64,000 nt of DNA, taken from NCBI RefSeq assembly GCF_025766255.1, contig NW_026516816.1, positions 1 to 64,000 of the forward strand. The letters are read 5' to 3'. Shown here piece after piece: positions 32,271 to 43,258 of the stretch (position 1 is the first letter of the stretch; every line of letters starts with the position of its first letter). The notes under the pieces were generated by a model. The model was not told where the DNA came from, ran no database searches, and worked only from the letters and a program-made list of their open reading frames with translations. The position numbers and the translations under genes are program-made. Source of the DNA: Zychaea mexicana (lineage: Eukaryota > Mucoromycota > Mucoromycetes > Mucorales > Lichtheimiaceae).

Positions 32271-33102
32271 TTAAAATAGGGCAAAATACGATAGCAGGAT
32301 AACAAGAAAGGAATGGCCAATGTGAAAGGGGAGGTGTTTATTCTTACGATAGTCAGAGAATATACCAAGAGTTACTGTTTTGGTATCACTGTGCCCAGGA
32401 AGTTGAAAAGAAATTGCAAGTCGACATTCATATTTTTTCATCGCTGTAAGACTTTTGGGAGCAGGTGGTAATTCATCATACGTCCATGTTATTGGACTCT
32501 CTTCTCTAGTCGGCAAGGAGCTTACAATACCCGAGCAGGTTATTTGCTTGAGTCTTCCGTTGACATTGCAGTCTTCAAACGTTGATCCAGGAAAAGCACC
32601 ACCGGGACTGTAGATCAAATTACACGTATGGTTTTTAGCAACAACAGTCCATGAAAGTAAGGCATATTTTCGCATTACATTATTATCGCCATTAAGAGTT
32701 TGGTTTATAGCACATAGCAGAGATATCTTGTTTTCGCTAAAAGGCCGTAAAACTGGACTACTAGATCGATCCAAGCCGTTCATAGTCGACAGTCCTTGAT
32801 CAGATCCGTAAAAATATTCATTAGCGCAAACACTCGATCGTACTTTTGACTGCTCGAGCGCATATATGCTTGCCAGGGAATATTGCCATCCCGACACTGG
32901 TGATGGCTTATAAACATACGTCAAAATCTCGTTTGATTCACGCAGCATATACCACCAAACATGCGCGTTGCGACCAAAAACAGCAACTTTCGAGACAGGA
33001 GCGCCTCTTCTGAGGTCCTTAGCCGTTGTGCCCAATTCACCCTCGTCAAATGCCTCACCACTTAGCCGACGGTGAGATAAATCCTTGCAGCTATGATAAG
33101 GC
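32271..33102 (-). CDS. Secreted, probably GPI-anchored protein of unknown function (5' end uncertain)
   Basis: An open frame of about 275 residues enters from around 33100 (HSCKDLSHRRLSGEAFDEGELG) and continues through AVFGRNAHVWWYMLRESN to the stop at 32271. It has eight or more Cys, several N-x-S/T sites (NQTL, NHTC) and ends in a hydrophobic segment (HIGHSFLVILLSYFALF), the layout of a GPI-anchored cell-surface protein. I recall similar proteins as uncharacterised in Mucoromycota but cannot name the family. No ATG plus signal peptide is visible directly upstream; a tatcatag sequence near 33095 could be a splice acceptor, so an upstream exon is likely. Function unknown. Confidence 0.55.
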
Positions 33103-36100
33103 TTTGGTTACGATTTAAGTATGGAGCTCTGCGATCAGAGCCACGGAGCAGTAGACATTCCTATAGATTCGATGCATATTAGGTATTTCGCGCTTCTTTT
33201 CTTCCTTGTCTCCTTGTTTGATACACAATGGATCAAACCATACGTAGTTGATGCGGAAATCGCCATATATTCTCCGGATGAAGCCTTCAAGAGTTGACCA
33301 AAGTAACCTTACGGCGGATCCGTTTTCGGCCTTGTGGCCTTATTGTTTTGGCTGGAATGACGTGCCACGATGTGGATATTATTTTCCGGTCTTGCCCAAC
33401 ATCTTTTTCATTTCTATTCCTTTATTATTCATAATATTATTCTTCATCTGTGTCACTTCCATCCACTACGCCCATCTTTATTCGTTCATTTGCACCTTTA
33501 CGTCAAATCCAAGATCCACTAGAAGCCATTAACTCAACATTACACCCACACTAGTTTAGCTGATAGCCTAAAGTCTCTACACTATGTATTCAAAAATGCG
33601 ATAGTTAGTCCCACCGTGTTGATTCCTGATCCGATCCCAAATTACGTTCATTTAATTACAAGCTAAAACGTTAGTCTAAAAGTCAGCGCGAGCAATAAAA
33701 ATCCTAAAACTCGTCTTTCATCGGTGTTTCTCTTAAACCGGATAAAAATCAAACTCTACTAAGCTTACACGTGACAGACGATCTTATGCTTTTGTTCGAT
33801 CGACGCGTTTTGGGTTGCCAGTGGTTGCGTTTACAGTCACGTCCACGGATTGATCCCAAGAGTAGGATCGCGCGCAATATCCCTCACCTACTGAAGATTC
33901 CGGATTACCGTCATATCTGACGTGCGAACGAGCCACGAAGGAGTGAAATCTGGTTTTGAACGTGGAGACAATAGTTTTTGCGGTGGGTGGCAGGGCGCCG
34001 GTAACGGCATCATCTATTCCCAGCCAACCATTAAATTTACATCCTCCTTCAAACCGCCATTGCCTTGTTTCGTATTTTATATACACTCCTCTATGATTTG
34101 TACCTCTTTTGATAGATTTTAACGAAATTGATTCTTATAGCTAAGCTCAATATCGTATACATCTGCTGTAAACTAAGAAGAGAATTAGATGTTTACGTTA
34201 TAGCACATATATTTTGCTTAACACTTAAGAGAAACAGAAATAATGGGGAGTGCTGCACTTAGGAGCTAAAAAAATTATGTGTATACATGATGTACGATCG
34301 GTTGTCAACTTCCTCTATGCTGTTGCGCAATGAAGTGATTTGGAACAAATCCTATTCACACTACTATTAAGAATTGAGGCCACTACATATCTTAATTTGC
34401 TTTATTTGCTCTCATCACATTCACTTTTTCCTGATTTACTATGTAGTCTAATATGATATCTAAGCAATCCTTTGGATTTATTTTTAAATGACGGCAGCGG
34501 CGTACATCATGTTGAAAAACAACATATGTCAATCCTTGCGCTTATTTCCGGTGGATATGCTTTTCTTTATGTAAGAAATTGGTGCTAACGGGATCCATTT
34601 GCAGAGACTCACAGTCAAACATGTTTAGAGGGTTTCGATATTTTAGTAGCTAGTCCTAAAAGTCTGAGCTTGTCCACCGTAACTCAAAACTCCTCAATCT
34701 TAATCAATCTTGAGTTACTTGAAAGTGCGGCTTAATGATGTTTGCGGATCAAGTTTAACCGACCGCATCTTTCCGCGGCAGCAGCACAAGCTACATTTGA
34801 CATGGAGCTCGGGTGCGAGTAAAGCCACCTCCGATTTTCTTCTGCTTTCAGTTGACACTGATAACAACAATTACGCAACAATGCACCACACAACATCTTG
34901 AGCCAATCGAATCACGTACAAATATCAATTCTGTTTATTTGTTGATCTGCACAAAAGTGCGAAGAGGAGACGCCGGAGAAAAGATGCATCCGGGTAATCT
35001 TGTACTCATCTCAAAAACATATCAGTTATTTGAAAAATGGATAGCAACGCACTGTTTTAGGCTCTTGCTCTTTATGCCATGACAAGAGCAATGATTTTTT
35101 ACGCTATATGACGCATCGGTGTGTAATGTGCTGCTACAAAAAAGCTCTTATTTTTGCATGACAGTGACCTTAAACAAAGGTTGCGTAGTCGCATATTATT
35201 GATAGACACTGACAGTTTTTGACATCCGCAGCTGTATAGAGCTGTAGATGTTTACGGTGCAGCAACCAAAAAAAAAAAGGCACGCGTCGTCATTAAAGCA
35301 TTTGAGCGCATAGCTTACGTGTTATTGACATAAATGTAATTATGGAAACTGTCGCAAGTGTACGCTTCCTCTCCCGCTCCCTCTGTCCTTCCTTCCCACC
35401 CCATCCGCTTATCAATTTATTTAAAACCGTGATCATGTGGTGTCTCTGTACCCTGACAATCAGTTGTATTAAACCAGTCGGCTGGGTTCATACAGCAGAT
35501 CCCGTTTATCTTCTCACAGGGAAATGACAATTTTCAAAAATACTATGCCAATAATGGGAAAAGAGTACAGAGGTGAGGCCTATAGCCGAGCGCCTACACC
35601 ATATGTAATGTGTATAACCGAAAACACAGCAAAGATCCGGCAGATCAAACAAGAAGCAGCAATGCATTTATGGCTTCGAGCTTTACAAAGTTGATTGTAG
35701 AATAATTTACTATAGCACGTAGTGCATATTGTCAGTGTAGGGAGCTCTTGCTGAATAATCAAAGGATTTTGATAGTTTTTTTTTTTGGGGGGAGTAGTGG
35801 GGAAATAGAGATCCGAAGACAGCAGAGTAGGTCCCGTGCAATCATTAACTTTTATAGAAGGCCGCGCACGCTGCGCTTCAACTTCAGGTTTTATTTCTTA
35901 TTCTCTCGTTATGAATGAGGCACGATGACAAATCAAAACGCATATACACAAGATATAAGCAGGCATAGATATAAAAAATTAGGGACTCTTCCAAATGTAC
36001 ACAGTTGACAGCATAAGAAAAAGAAAAGAGAGCGATTGTTTTGCTTTGAGGGGGTAGATAGCGTAGTGATGTAGGTAGTGTTGGGATATGATGCTTTTTG

Positions 36101-36156
36101 TAGTCGCAATTGTTGTAATAGTGATGATGAATGATGTTTTGATAGTTTACATGACT
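33103..36156. other. Long region without a supported gene
   Basis: Two frames were considered. A minus-strand 100-codon frame at 33784-34086 (WRFEGGCKFNGWLGIDD, then SVDVTVNATTGNPKR) looks somewhat like a secreted-protein exon but has no signal or partner exon. A plus-strand frame at 33248-33532 ends in a hydrophobic run. Neither is convincing. The remainder (34100-36150) is AT-rich with short frames; 35980-36150 is likely the 3' UTR of the bZIP gene. Confidence 0.4.
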
Positions 36157-37135
36157 TCATGATGATGTTGATACTAAAGATGTTGATGATGCTGACGCCA
36201 GTGATGATGATGATGATGATGATGGTGTCGGTGATGGTAATGGTGCTAATGGTGTTTCTTGTCGTTCGTCGTTCTTTTTGTTCTTTTCAATGAGAAGCGT
36301 CCGTAGCCATTTGATCTCTCGTTCAAGCGATTGAACGCGCTCCTCCAGCTTTTCAGATTTCTCTGCCATGTCTTTGACCGTCTGTTCCATGGCTTGTTCC
36401 CGAACCTTCTTCTTTGCACGGAATCGTGCACTTGCTGCCGTATTGCGACGTCGCTTATCTTCTTCAACCGCTTCGCGCTCTTGGGCACCTAGTTCCTCGT
36501 CTGCACGTACTCGCTTATTGTTGGCGTTACGCTTTTCGGTTGAAACATTTGGCAGTTTCGCAGCCGGTACTGGTGGCGACGTGTTATTGTTCTTGGCTTG
36601 CGACGGATCGACCTTGGGCAGTAGTAGTGGAGGTGCTGCTCGGATGCCGGCAGCAGTAGTGGCAGCAGTAGTGATAGCAGGGACAGAGTGTTGTAGTAGT
36701 TGCTGCTGCTGCTGCTGTAATAAATGATCCAGCCCCAGCAATTTGAACAATTCGTTGCTTGGATCAGTAGTTGCAGTAGAAAATTGGGGTATATTCAAAG
36801 ACAAAAGAGAGTTGGCAGCAGTGGTCGATGATGTTGGTGCTGTTGTTGTTGGCGCGTTAGAAGGCTTGTCTTGGATCGCACTTCCCGGAGCAACGTCAAA
36901 AGTGAATTGTGCATTGGTCTAATGAGCAAATGGAGGGATCGCACGTTGGGGGCACGTCAGTTACCTTGACTTTCCTCATATTACCATGACAACCAAAATA
37001 GCTTGCATGTGTGTGTGTACGTACCCATAGCTCTAAATCCTCCGTGTACGTTTCTGGGGAGGTGCTGCCAGATGATGATACTGTGCTGGTATCAAAGACA
37101 AGCGACTCGATGAATGGGTCATAAGAAGAAGACAT
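36157..37135 (-). CDS. bZIP transcription factor, CYS-3/MetR-like
   Basis: Exon 1 is 37135-37025 (MSSSYDPFIESLVFDTS) and exon 2 is 36918-36157, with a 106-bp GT-AG intron; the product is 290 residues. The basic region EDKRRRNTAASARFRAKKK (about residue 190) is followed by a leucine zipper with heptads through MEQTVKDMAEKSEKLEERV and LEREIKWLRTLL. The R-x3-N-T-A-A-S-A-R-F-R pattern is that of the fungal sulfur regulators CYS-3, MetR and Zip1, which bind promoters of sulfur-assimilation genes. Upstream are poly-Gln and Thr/Ala/Pro-rich segments that may activate transcription, and the C-terminus is a Ser run encoded by a GAT/TCA microsatellite (36200-36225). A TATA box lies 80 bases before the ATG. 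Regulatory target is inferred from the family only. Confidence 0.9.
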
Positions 37136-37213
37136 GGCAACAGAAATATTGTGGAATGATGAGTAAGCTAAAGAAGAACAGATAATGCCATCTGGGGTTT
37201 CCCGATCTCCCCG

Positions 37214-37223
37214 CTTTTTATAT
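37214..37223 (-). promoter_or_regulatory. TATA box of the bZIP gene
   Basis: The minus strand reads ggatataaaaagcgg, about 80 bases before the start codon. No other TATA-like element is nearer. Confidence 0.5.
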
Positions 37224-37229
37224 CCTTCG

Positions 37230-38620
37230 CACAAACCCTTTCACCACGTTGCTGAATAATCAACGCTGCTTGCACCAAAATACTTCCAAATTTGGAAAGT
37301 GCTTTGCTCACCTCCACATCATCGCTTGCCGTCACCCCCCAACCCCCCAAAAAAAATTGACCTTGCTGGCTGAAACATGTACACGTCTTCAAAAAAAAAT
37401 CGAGATGCTTCTCCCATGGCGTATATGGCAAAATACGCACGATTTCTCTTTTTATAGCAAAGGCTCAGCTGCCGTCCAGACAACAAGTATATCGACTCCT
37501 AAGTGACGGTTTGTTCTCCGCTACTGTGCTTGATGCGTATACATGCAACAAGCTTTTCTCTTTCTGCATCCGAGCGAACCAGAGATATTTTCCTGCCACG
37601 ATAATCTTGTATTGTTTAAGCATATACAGAGTAAACCCAAGTATATTAATAGTAGGAATGCTCTGTATTAACGTTGCATAGTAGTATCTATTGTCCGTAG
37701 CATTAGCACGCCATTTCTATTAGTAGATACAGAAAAAGAACGTATAAATTGATATAGTAAAAGCTTAAACATATAACGGGATCTGCGCTGGTAGCTTTAA
37801 AGTAGTTTCGATGCAGTCTGCTGCTGCTTTGTAGTTGCCTTCGGCCCACGAACATATTACTGAGGCTTTGTGGGTGGTGTGTGGGCCGTAGTAGGGTAGA
37901 GGCTTCGTTCCTTCCCTCCCTCAGCCAATACCAATACCAATGCTCGAGGAAGACGTCATTAGCAGGGTGCACGACAGCTGCAGCAGAAGCCCCTCCTCTA
38001 ATTCGATCCATCCGACAAGCCATGATGATACTCTCGATCCAACATCTGCGCTGTTGTTTACTTTATGCTTTTAAGATGGCCTTCACCGCATCATAAAAAA
38101 GCTCATCCTTTTCTATTCCTTCTTTTCTGTAACCAAAGGAGATGATACGTTTGTTCTGTCAAAAACTTGATGCCTTTGACATAATTTTTTTCTTACTGCT
38201 TCTCCCATCCATTTGCTAACTAGGTAATTAGTGTAAGTTTATATTATAGACGCCGTGCCTCTTTTTCGATCTAAACACGATACCATATACGCATCGTTGT
38301 CAGTCACATACACAGCCTCAGGTAGCTGACCGTGAAAATCATACGGGTGTGGTGACCTGATATTAAACGTAGAATATATATCCATACATGGATTGTTTAC
38401 CCAGTGGTCATGTGTACTGTATATGTGCAATTCTTCCACGATGTCCTTTTCTAGTTTCTCGTCTTTTATCGTCCTATCCTATTTTTCTCACTATAGGGCT
38501 CCTGTTGCTTACAGATAAATCCGCGCACACGATATACTATATTTTTATATTCTGATTAGAGCAAAAAAAAAACATCAAGCGCCACTGCCCTTTGCAGATA
38601 TGAAGCCGGAATTTCTGGAC
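37230..38620. other. Intergenic, no supported gene
   Basis: Several short frames (for example 37703-38023 minus, 37881-38096 plus) overlap one another and lack domains. Pyrimidine-rich segments near 38100-38200 and 38440-38500. Nothing recognised. Confidence 0.45.
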
Positions 38621-38625
38621 ATAGG

Positions 38626-38880
38626 TGTAACAGTGTCGGCCCAGATACTTACAATCGGGAACGTGAATGGGTAGACAGTGTGGATCAATGAATAAGGTGA
38701 GACTCGGATATATCAAAGGATAAAACGATGGGGATCCATATAACTCAGGATCCCGTCTTTATATATACGTCGAGTAATAGGGGGCTAGCTATCGTCTAAG
38801 TATTGATCTACATCATGACTTCTATCTAGAATATCCACGCCTATTATTCAACCATGCGGTTGACCGCAAGTCATCCTATC
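38626..38880. repeat. 255-bp LTR-like dispersed repeat, copy 1
   Basis: Starts tgtaacagtgtcggcccag and ends gaccgcaagtcatcctatc. A near-identical copy is at 42997-43258. Starts with TG, carries a TATA-like tctttatatatacg in the middle and has no coding frame, so a solo LTR is the simplest reading. No flanking target duplication is evident. Confidence 0.8.
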
Positions 38881-39380
38881 TCGCTACATTGAGGAGAAAA
38901 ATTTCACGAAAGCTGCCGCCATCTGTATTCTTAAACTCAAAATCTTGTTTTATGACAAGGAGAAAACCAGCAACGACTTGCAAAGCGCAAAGAAATGCAA
39001 GATTGTAAGAAATGGTTGCTGGGAACAAGACTCGAAGAGTACACAGTATAATATAAAGTCATCGTTACATTATTGCGTAGTGTGGCTAGACCATATTTGT
39101 TTTTGGTTTTAAGTATTGCTGAACCGTATATATCATACCCGCCACGATTTTTTCCTCCTTCCTCCTCTTCTTCATCCTTTCATTTCGAATCCATACTTCT
39201 TTTATTAAATAAATCTTCGCTTATAAAAAAAAAAGAAAGCCAAAGGACACAGAAAGGATTTACAAGAAAGTGCAGTGTGATGAATTTGATTTGTTCCTGG
39301 AAGAAAACCCACAGCTACATCCACCTGCCTCACTTCGCTAGCTTCCAAACTTAAATAAGTTCGTCTTCAGAGCTCAATCG
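38881..39380. other. Intergenic, no gene seen
   Basis: A frame at 39073-39354 (plus) begins without ATG-like context and is Ser-rich from a ttcctcctcttc run; not a credible gene. Confidence 0.4.
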
Positions 39381-39382
39381 AA

Positions 39383-39844
39383 TCATGCGTGATCGCAGAC
39401 GTGTCGCAAATACATCTTACCACGTTTATGATGGTGACATGTGGCGAGAGTTTGCTGATTGCGCTGTCGTCGTTTTTGATCCACGACGTGCTTGTATAAA
39501 CCACTGCGGTGGGTCATATGTTTAGGATATTGGCATTGCAGGAATTTAGGCAGCTGGTGGGTAATACTTTCATTGTTGACAGCAACACTTTTTTTTCCCA
39601 ATGCAAGAGCTGTTCGTACAGTCATAGCTCGTTGCTATAATATAAAAACAACTGCATATGCAACTAGCATCAAGCTGCACAAGACATTGGTCCGATTCAC
39701 TCTGCCGTACCTACAACGCGTCGTAGCTTTATTAATAAATTCTGTAGACTTGAAGCAAGATTGACAGCTCGTTGGTTTTAAAGTCACAATGCACTTAATC
39801 AAGAGATGCGGCATCCAAAGAAATATACGAGGATAGTACAGCAC
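39383..39844 (-). pseudogene. Fragment of the DUF6729 element family (copy D)
   Basis: On the minus strand the frame from 39844 reads YYPRIFLWMPHLLIKCIV then SCQSCFKS, the start of the zinc module, and the next frame (39625-39383) gives SITHQLPKFLQCQYPKHMTH followed by RSGLYK. These match, in order, YLPCIFIW and RQLPFFLQCEYPGYTT of copy C and LSHKSG of copy A. The rest of the element (transposase core, exonuclease) is absent. It lies in mostly cellular DNA, away from the main cluster, so the family is dispersed. Confidence 0.65.
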
Positions 39845-39991
39845 CTCGGACTCGAGTTTTTCGGTATGTACTGCAACTGCCTTCTAACAGAACCGAGCTG
39901 TTGACCTTCTGCTTACTAGACAGACACTCAGCTAACAGAGACAAGTAGGCCGATCCGTCTACTACTACGAGTGGCACATAGTGCACTCATT

Positions 39992-40016
39992 ACACACACA
40001 CACACACACACACACA
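39992..40016. repeat. (CA)n microsatellite
   Basis: A run of twelve or so CA dinucleotides. Confidence 0.95.
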
Positions 40017-40362
40017 GCTTTCTCCTCGTTACAACACAATATCATATGCTTTAAACTTAAGAAAAATGTAGCTGATATGAAATAACAGATTCTGAATACT
40101 AAGTATGTTGATCTTGCTGATTGATGTTGTATGTAAAGAAAAGAATAAAGCTAAGTACAATTCTACAGTAGTGTTAGTTTTTTTTGTTTTTTTGGTTGAT
40201 TGATAAATTTTCTGCCGTTTCTGGATGTGTGGGTGTGTGTATGTGCAGATGTGGACGTGTGGAGAATTGATTAATAAAGTTTTACTGTAAAAATATATGC
40301 AAAGAAGATGGGATTTAACAAAGAAGAGAAGAGAAAGGGTAAGGTTTCCTATCTTAGTACTG

Positions 40363-41266
40363 CTATGATAGTACTACTGCGTCATGAAAAAGATGGGGAT
40401 GATTGCGTGGATGCTGGTAATTGTGAGGTACACCTGGTGGTGTAGATGCTTCTGGGATGGTAACGTAAGTGCGTTTGGGTTTCGGAGGTGGCGTGAGTGC
40501 CTTTGATGTTATTATAAAAGCAACAAAACAACACAATTTGTGTATGAGAGAGAGAAGACTTGCCGTTGGAAGATGTGATATATTTTGAAAAAAAAAAAAG
40601 TCAAATACATACCAAGAAGCAGACTTCGAGATCCTCCTTGTTCACCAGGCCCCATTTGTTATCGTCTTCTTCGAGCGCAAGTTGATAGGCTAGGGCTGCA
40701 TTTACAGCCCATGCTGAGGGATCGTTTATACTGTCTCGTTGCTGTTGTTGGTTTTGCAAACAAATACCACGAATCAACCGTTCGGCCTCTTGCATTCTGT
40801 TTTCCCAAGCGGACGATGTCTTGAAATGTGTAAAGTCAATATCCCGGCCACGGAAGAGTGGACGACGTCGCTGTTGCTGTTTTTCGTTGAAACTTGTTAC
40901 CGCTACCGGCGGTTGTGCTGATGTTGTGTTCCAAAAGAGCTCATAGGCCATGGTGGAGATATTGTTCACGATCAATGAGGTAAGAGACCAACATCCTTTG
41001 GTTGGTCGCTCGTCACGCGCTTGTTCTTGTTCTTGTTTTTTTTGTGCTACCTGGTCCCGCTGGTACGGATCATAGCAGGGGCCGAAAATTTGTCGCTTCA
41101 TGGTGCCAAAGATGCCGAGCAGCCCCATCAGACCACTAGGTTGACTAGGTCGTGTTTCGACCGCTGTCGCCATCGTTGTCGTCTCACTATCACTAGTCGC
41201 TTGCTGTTGGTTCTGAGCCTTGCCGCCGATGGCCACGAAAACCTTGCCAAGGAGATATTTCCACAT
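40363..41266 (-). CDS. Unknown two-exon protein
   Basis: Exon 1 is 41266-40613 and exon 2 is 40500-40363; the 112-bp intron has a GTATGT donor and ends CAAAG at the acceptor. The product is 263 residues. It starts MWKYLLGKVFVAIGG, a possible short hydrophobic or amphipathic N-terminus, followed by Gln/Thr-rich linker, GLMGLLGIFGTMKRQIFGPC, a central region with IVNNISTMAYELFWNTT, then a helical part (FTHFKTSSAWENRMQEAERL; AWAVNAALAYQLALEED) and a Pro-rich basic end (LTPPPKPKRTYVTIPE). No family recognised. Intact frame, correct splicing and biased codon use support a real gene. Confidence 0.65.
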
Positions 41267-41269
41267 TTT

Positions 41270-41910
41270 TTGTGCTGGTATTTTTGCAAGAAGTTATAGA
41301 GAAAGAGATATTGGGTACAAGTGTGCGTAATGTGTTGCTCAAAGCACTGTTTGGATATTGAGATCAAGAGGTAGTAGTAGAGTAAAACAAGGGTTGAAAG
41401 TGGAAGATGAAGGAAAGAGAGATGAGAAGATTGAGGGAAGACGCACAGCTTTGATTGATTTTTATAATGTGACAGAGGCACTGAAGTGCATGTCACAGCT
41501 TTGATTGATGAAAACGTTCCATCTCCTGTCCGCTCTTTTTTTTAGGTCTGTATTCTATCACACATACACACAATCACCATTCTCCAAAACAGCAGAAAAC
41601 CCATGCATTGCCCTTTCTCCTGCTGATTAAACGCTTTCCTTCCATAGCCTCTTCACTACTGCCTTCTTTTGTGTATGTACGCTTTCAATACGACTTCTTA
41701 TTCGCTCTATGTTCTCTTGGGCTGTATCGTGTAGTAGTAGCAGTCATACCCACCTGTTTCCTTGGTTCAGACGTGTACGCAGCCCGAGTTAAAAATAATA
41801 AGCAAACATTCCGAAGCCGTAACCTGCTAAGCACAGCCTCCTCAACAGACTCGTAGGTCCGTGATTACATCATTGTTGTGTTCTTGTAGCTATTTGTCAC
41901 AATAACACTT
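41270..41910. other. 5' region of the unknown two-exon gene, no other gene
   Basis: A duplicated agctttgattgat word occurs at 41446 and 41498. Short frames at 41608-41856 lack any domain. Confidence 0.4.
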
Positions 41911-42205
41911 ACTCTATCACCCACCATATGACTTGAATGCTATGCCGGTAGTCGTATATCAATCATCATGAGTTTTGCCTGGTTATCGTTTTGAATGATT
42001 AATGTCAAGACACATCGCGGAAGCTTTCAAAGCGTCATACAGATGTAATTCTTTCACTCTATCATCTACAATAGGACTTGAATGTTATGCCGGTAGTCGT
42101 ATAGCACTCATCACGAGTTTTGCTTGGATATGCTTGGATATCGTTTTGGATGATTAATGTCAAAACACATCGCAGAAGCTTTCAAAGCGTCATACAGATG
42201 CATAA
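41911..42205. repeat. 145-bp tandem duplication
   Basis: Two head-to-tail copies start actctatcac (41911) and actctatcat (42056) and share acttgaatg, atgccggtagtcgtat and gaagctttcaaagcgtcat in order. The second copy contains a small internal repeat (gcttggatatgcttggatat). Confidence 0.85.
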
Positions 42206-42996
42206 ATCTTTCATTGTTCTGTCGTGATTTTCATGTGTCCTTCTTTCCAGCGATGAGTTATTCGTTTCAGTTCAATAATGTATATACGCCCCGGTGATGC
42301 AACGGAGAGACATGAGGATGTAGATTGAAACACCCTGCTGCTGCTACGACAATGGCCAATAAGGATGGTGGACACCTTTACATGTTCACTAAAACCTTGG
42401 GTTACACAAGGTTTAAAAAAGACATAGTTAAGCTATTTTACTTCATGGCGAACTGCCTGCGCGACTGTACAGCGAAAATATATAAAGTTCCGGATACCTG
42501 GGTTGTCTTTGACCCGTCCATATGATATGTGTACTACAGAAAATATTAGGCTGAGGGAGCACAGGAATAAATAACATTAAACTTATTAAATATCAAATAT
42601 ATAAATCGTCATGACGATCGGTGGCGAGAGCGGAGGGTATCGAACGAGTTCAAGCATATAATGGCCAGAACACTGTTTTTTGTTTTTCTCGACCGAGGCT
42701 AACTATATTAGAAAAGAAAAGAAGCGTCGTCAAACTGCGTTCATGATTTCGTATAAGGAGGTTAATGCACATGCGGCAAACTTTGTTAACGAACCTTGCG
42801 ATGATGTGGTTTCTGCTCGGTTTGTGAGTGTACAGCAGTGTGTGTGTAAGCACTTCCCTTTGCATGAATTCTAGTAGAGCTAACAGCATGTCACAACCCT
42901 CGTCAAAAGCAATAAGTGCGAACATCTCTTTATTTGAAGTAAGATTTATCTATAACTCCTTGATTTTCTATATCACCCTATGCTGTTTGCCATGAG
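42206..42996. other. Intergenic, no supported gene
   Basis: A 66-codon frame at 42325-42525 (HLYMFTKTLGYTRF, TWVVFDPSI) has sensible composition but no family and no partner exon; left unannotated. Confidence 0.4.
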
Positions 42997-43258
42997 TGTA
43001 ACAGTGTCGGCCCAGATACTTACAATCGGGAACGTGAATGGGTAGACAGTGTGGATCAATGAATAAGGTGAGACTCGGATATATCAAAGGATAAAACGAT
43101 GGGGATCCATACAACTCAGGATCCCGTCTTTATATATACGTCGAGTAATAGGGGGCTAGCTATCGTCTAAGTATTGATCTACATCATAACTTCTATCTAG
43201 AATATCCACGCCTAGTACTCCATATTCAACCATGCGGTTGACCGCAAGTCATCCTATC
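42997..43258. repeat. LTR-like dispersed repeat, copy 2
   Basis: Same orientation and ends as 38626-38880. Differences seen are a few transitions and a small insertion near 43214 (agtactccat against attattca). Homogeneous along its length, so both derive from the same short source unit. Confidence 0.8.

Noticed and set aside
36368..36727. 119-codon plus-strand frame with poly-Cys
   Set aside because: Antisense of the bZIP exon, the Cys run being the complement of its Gln codons.
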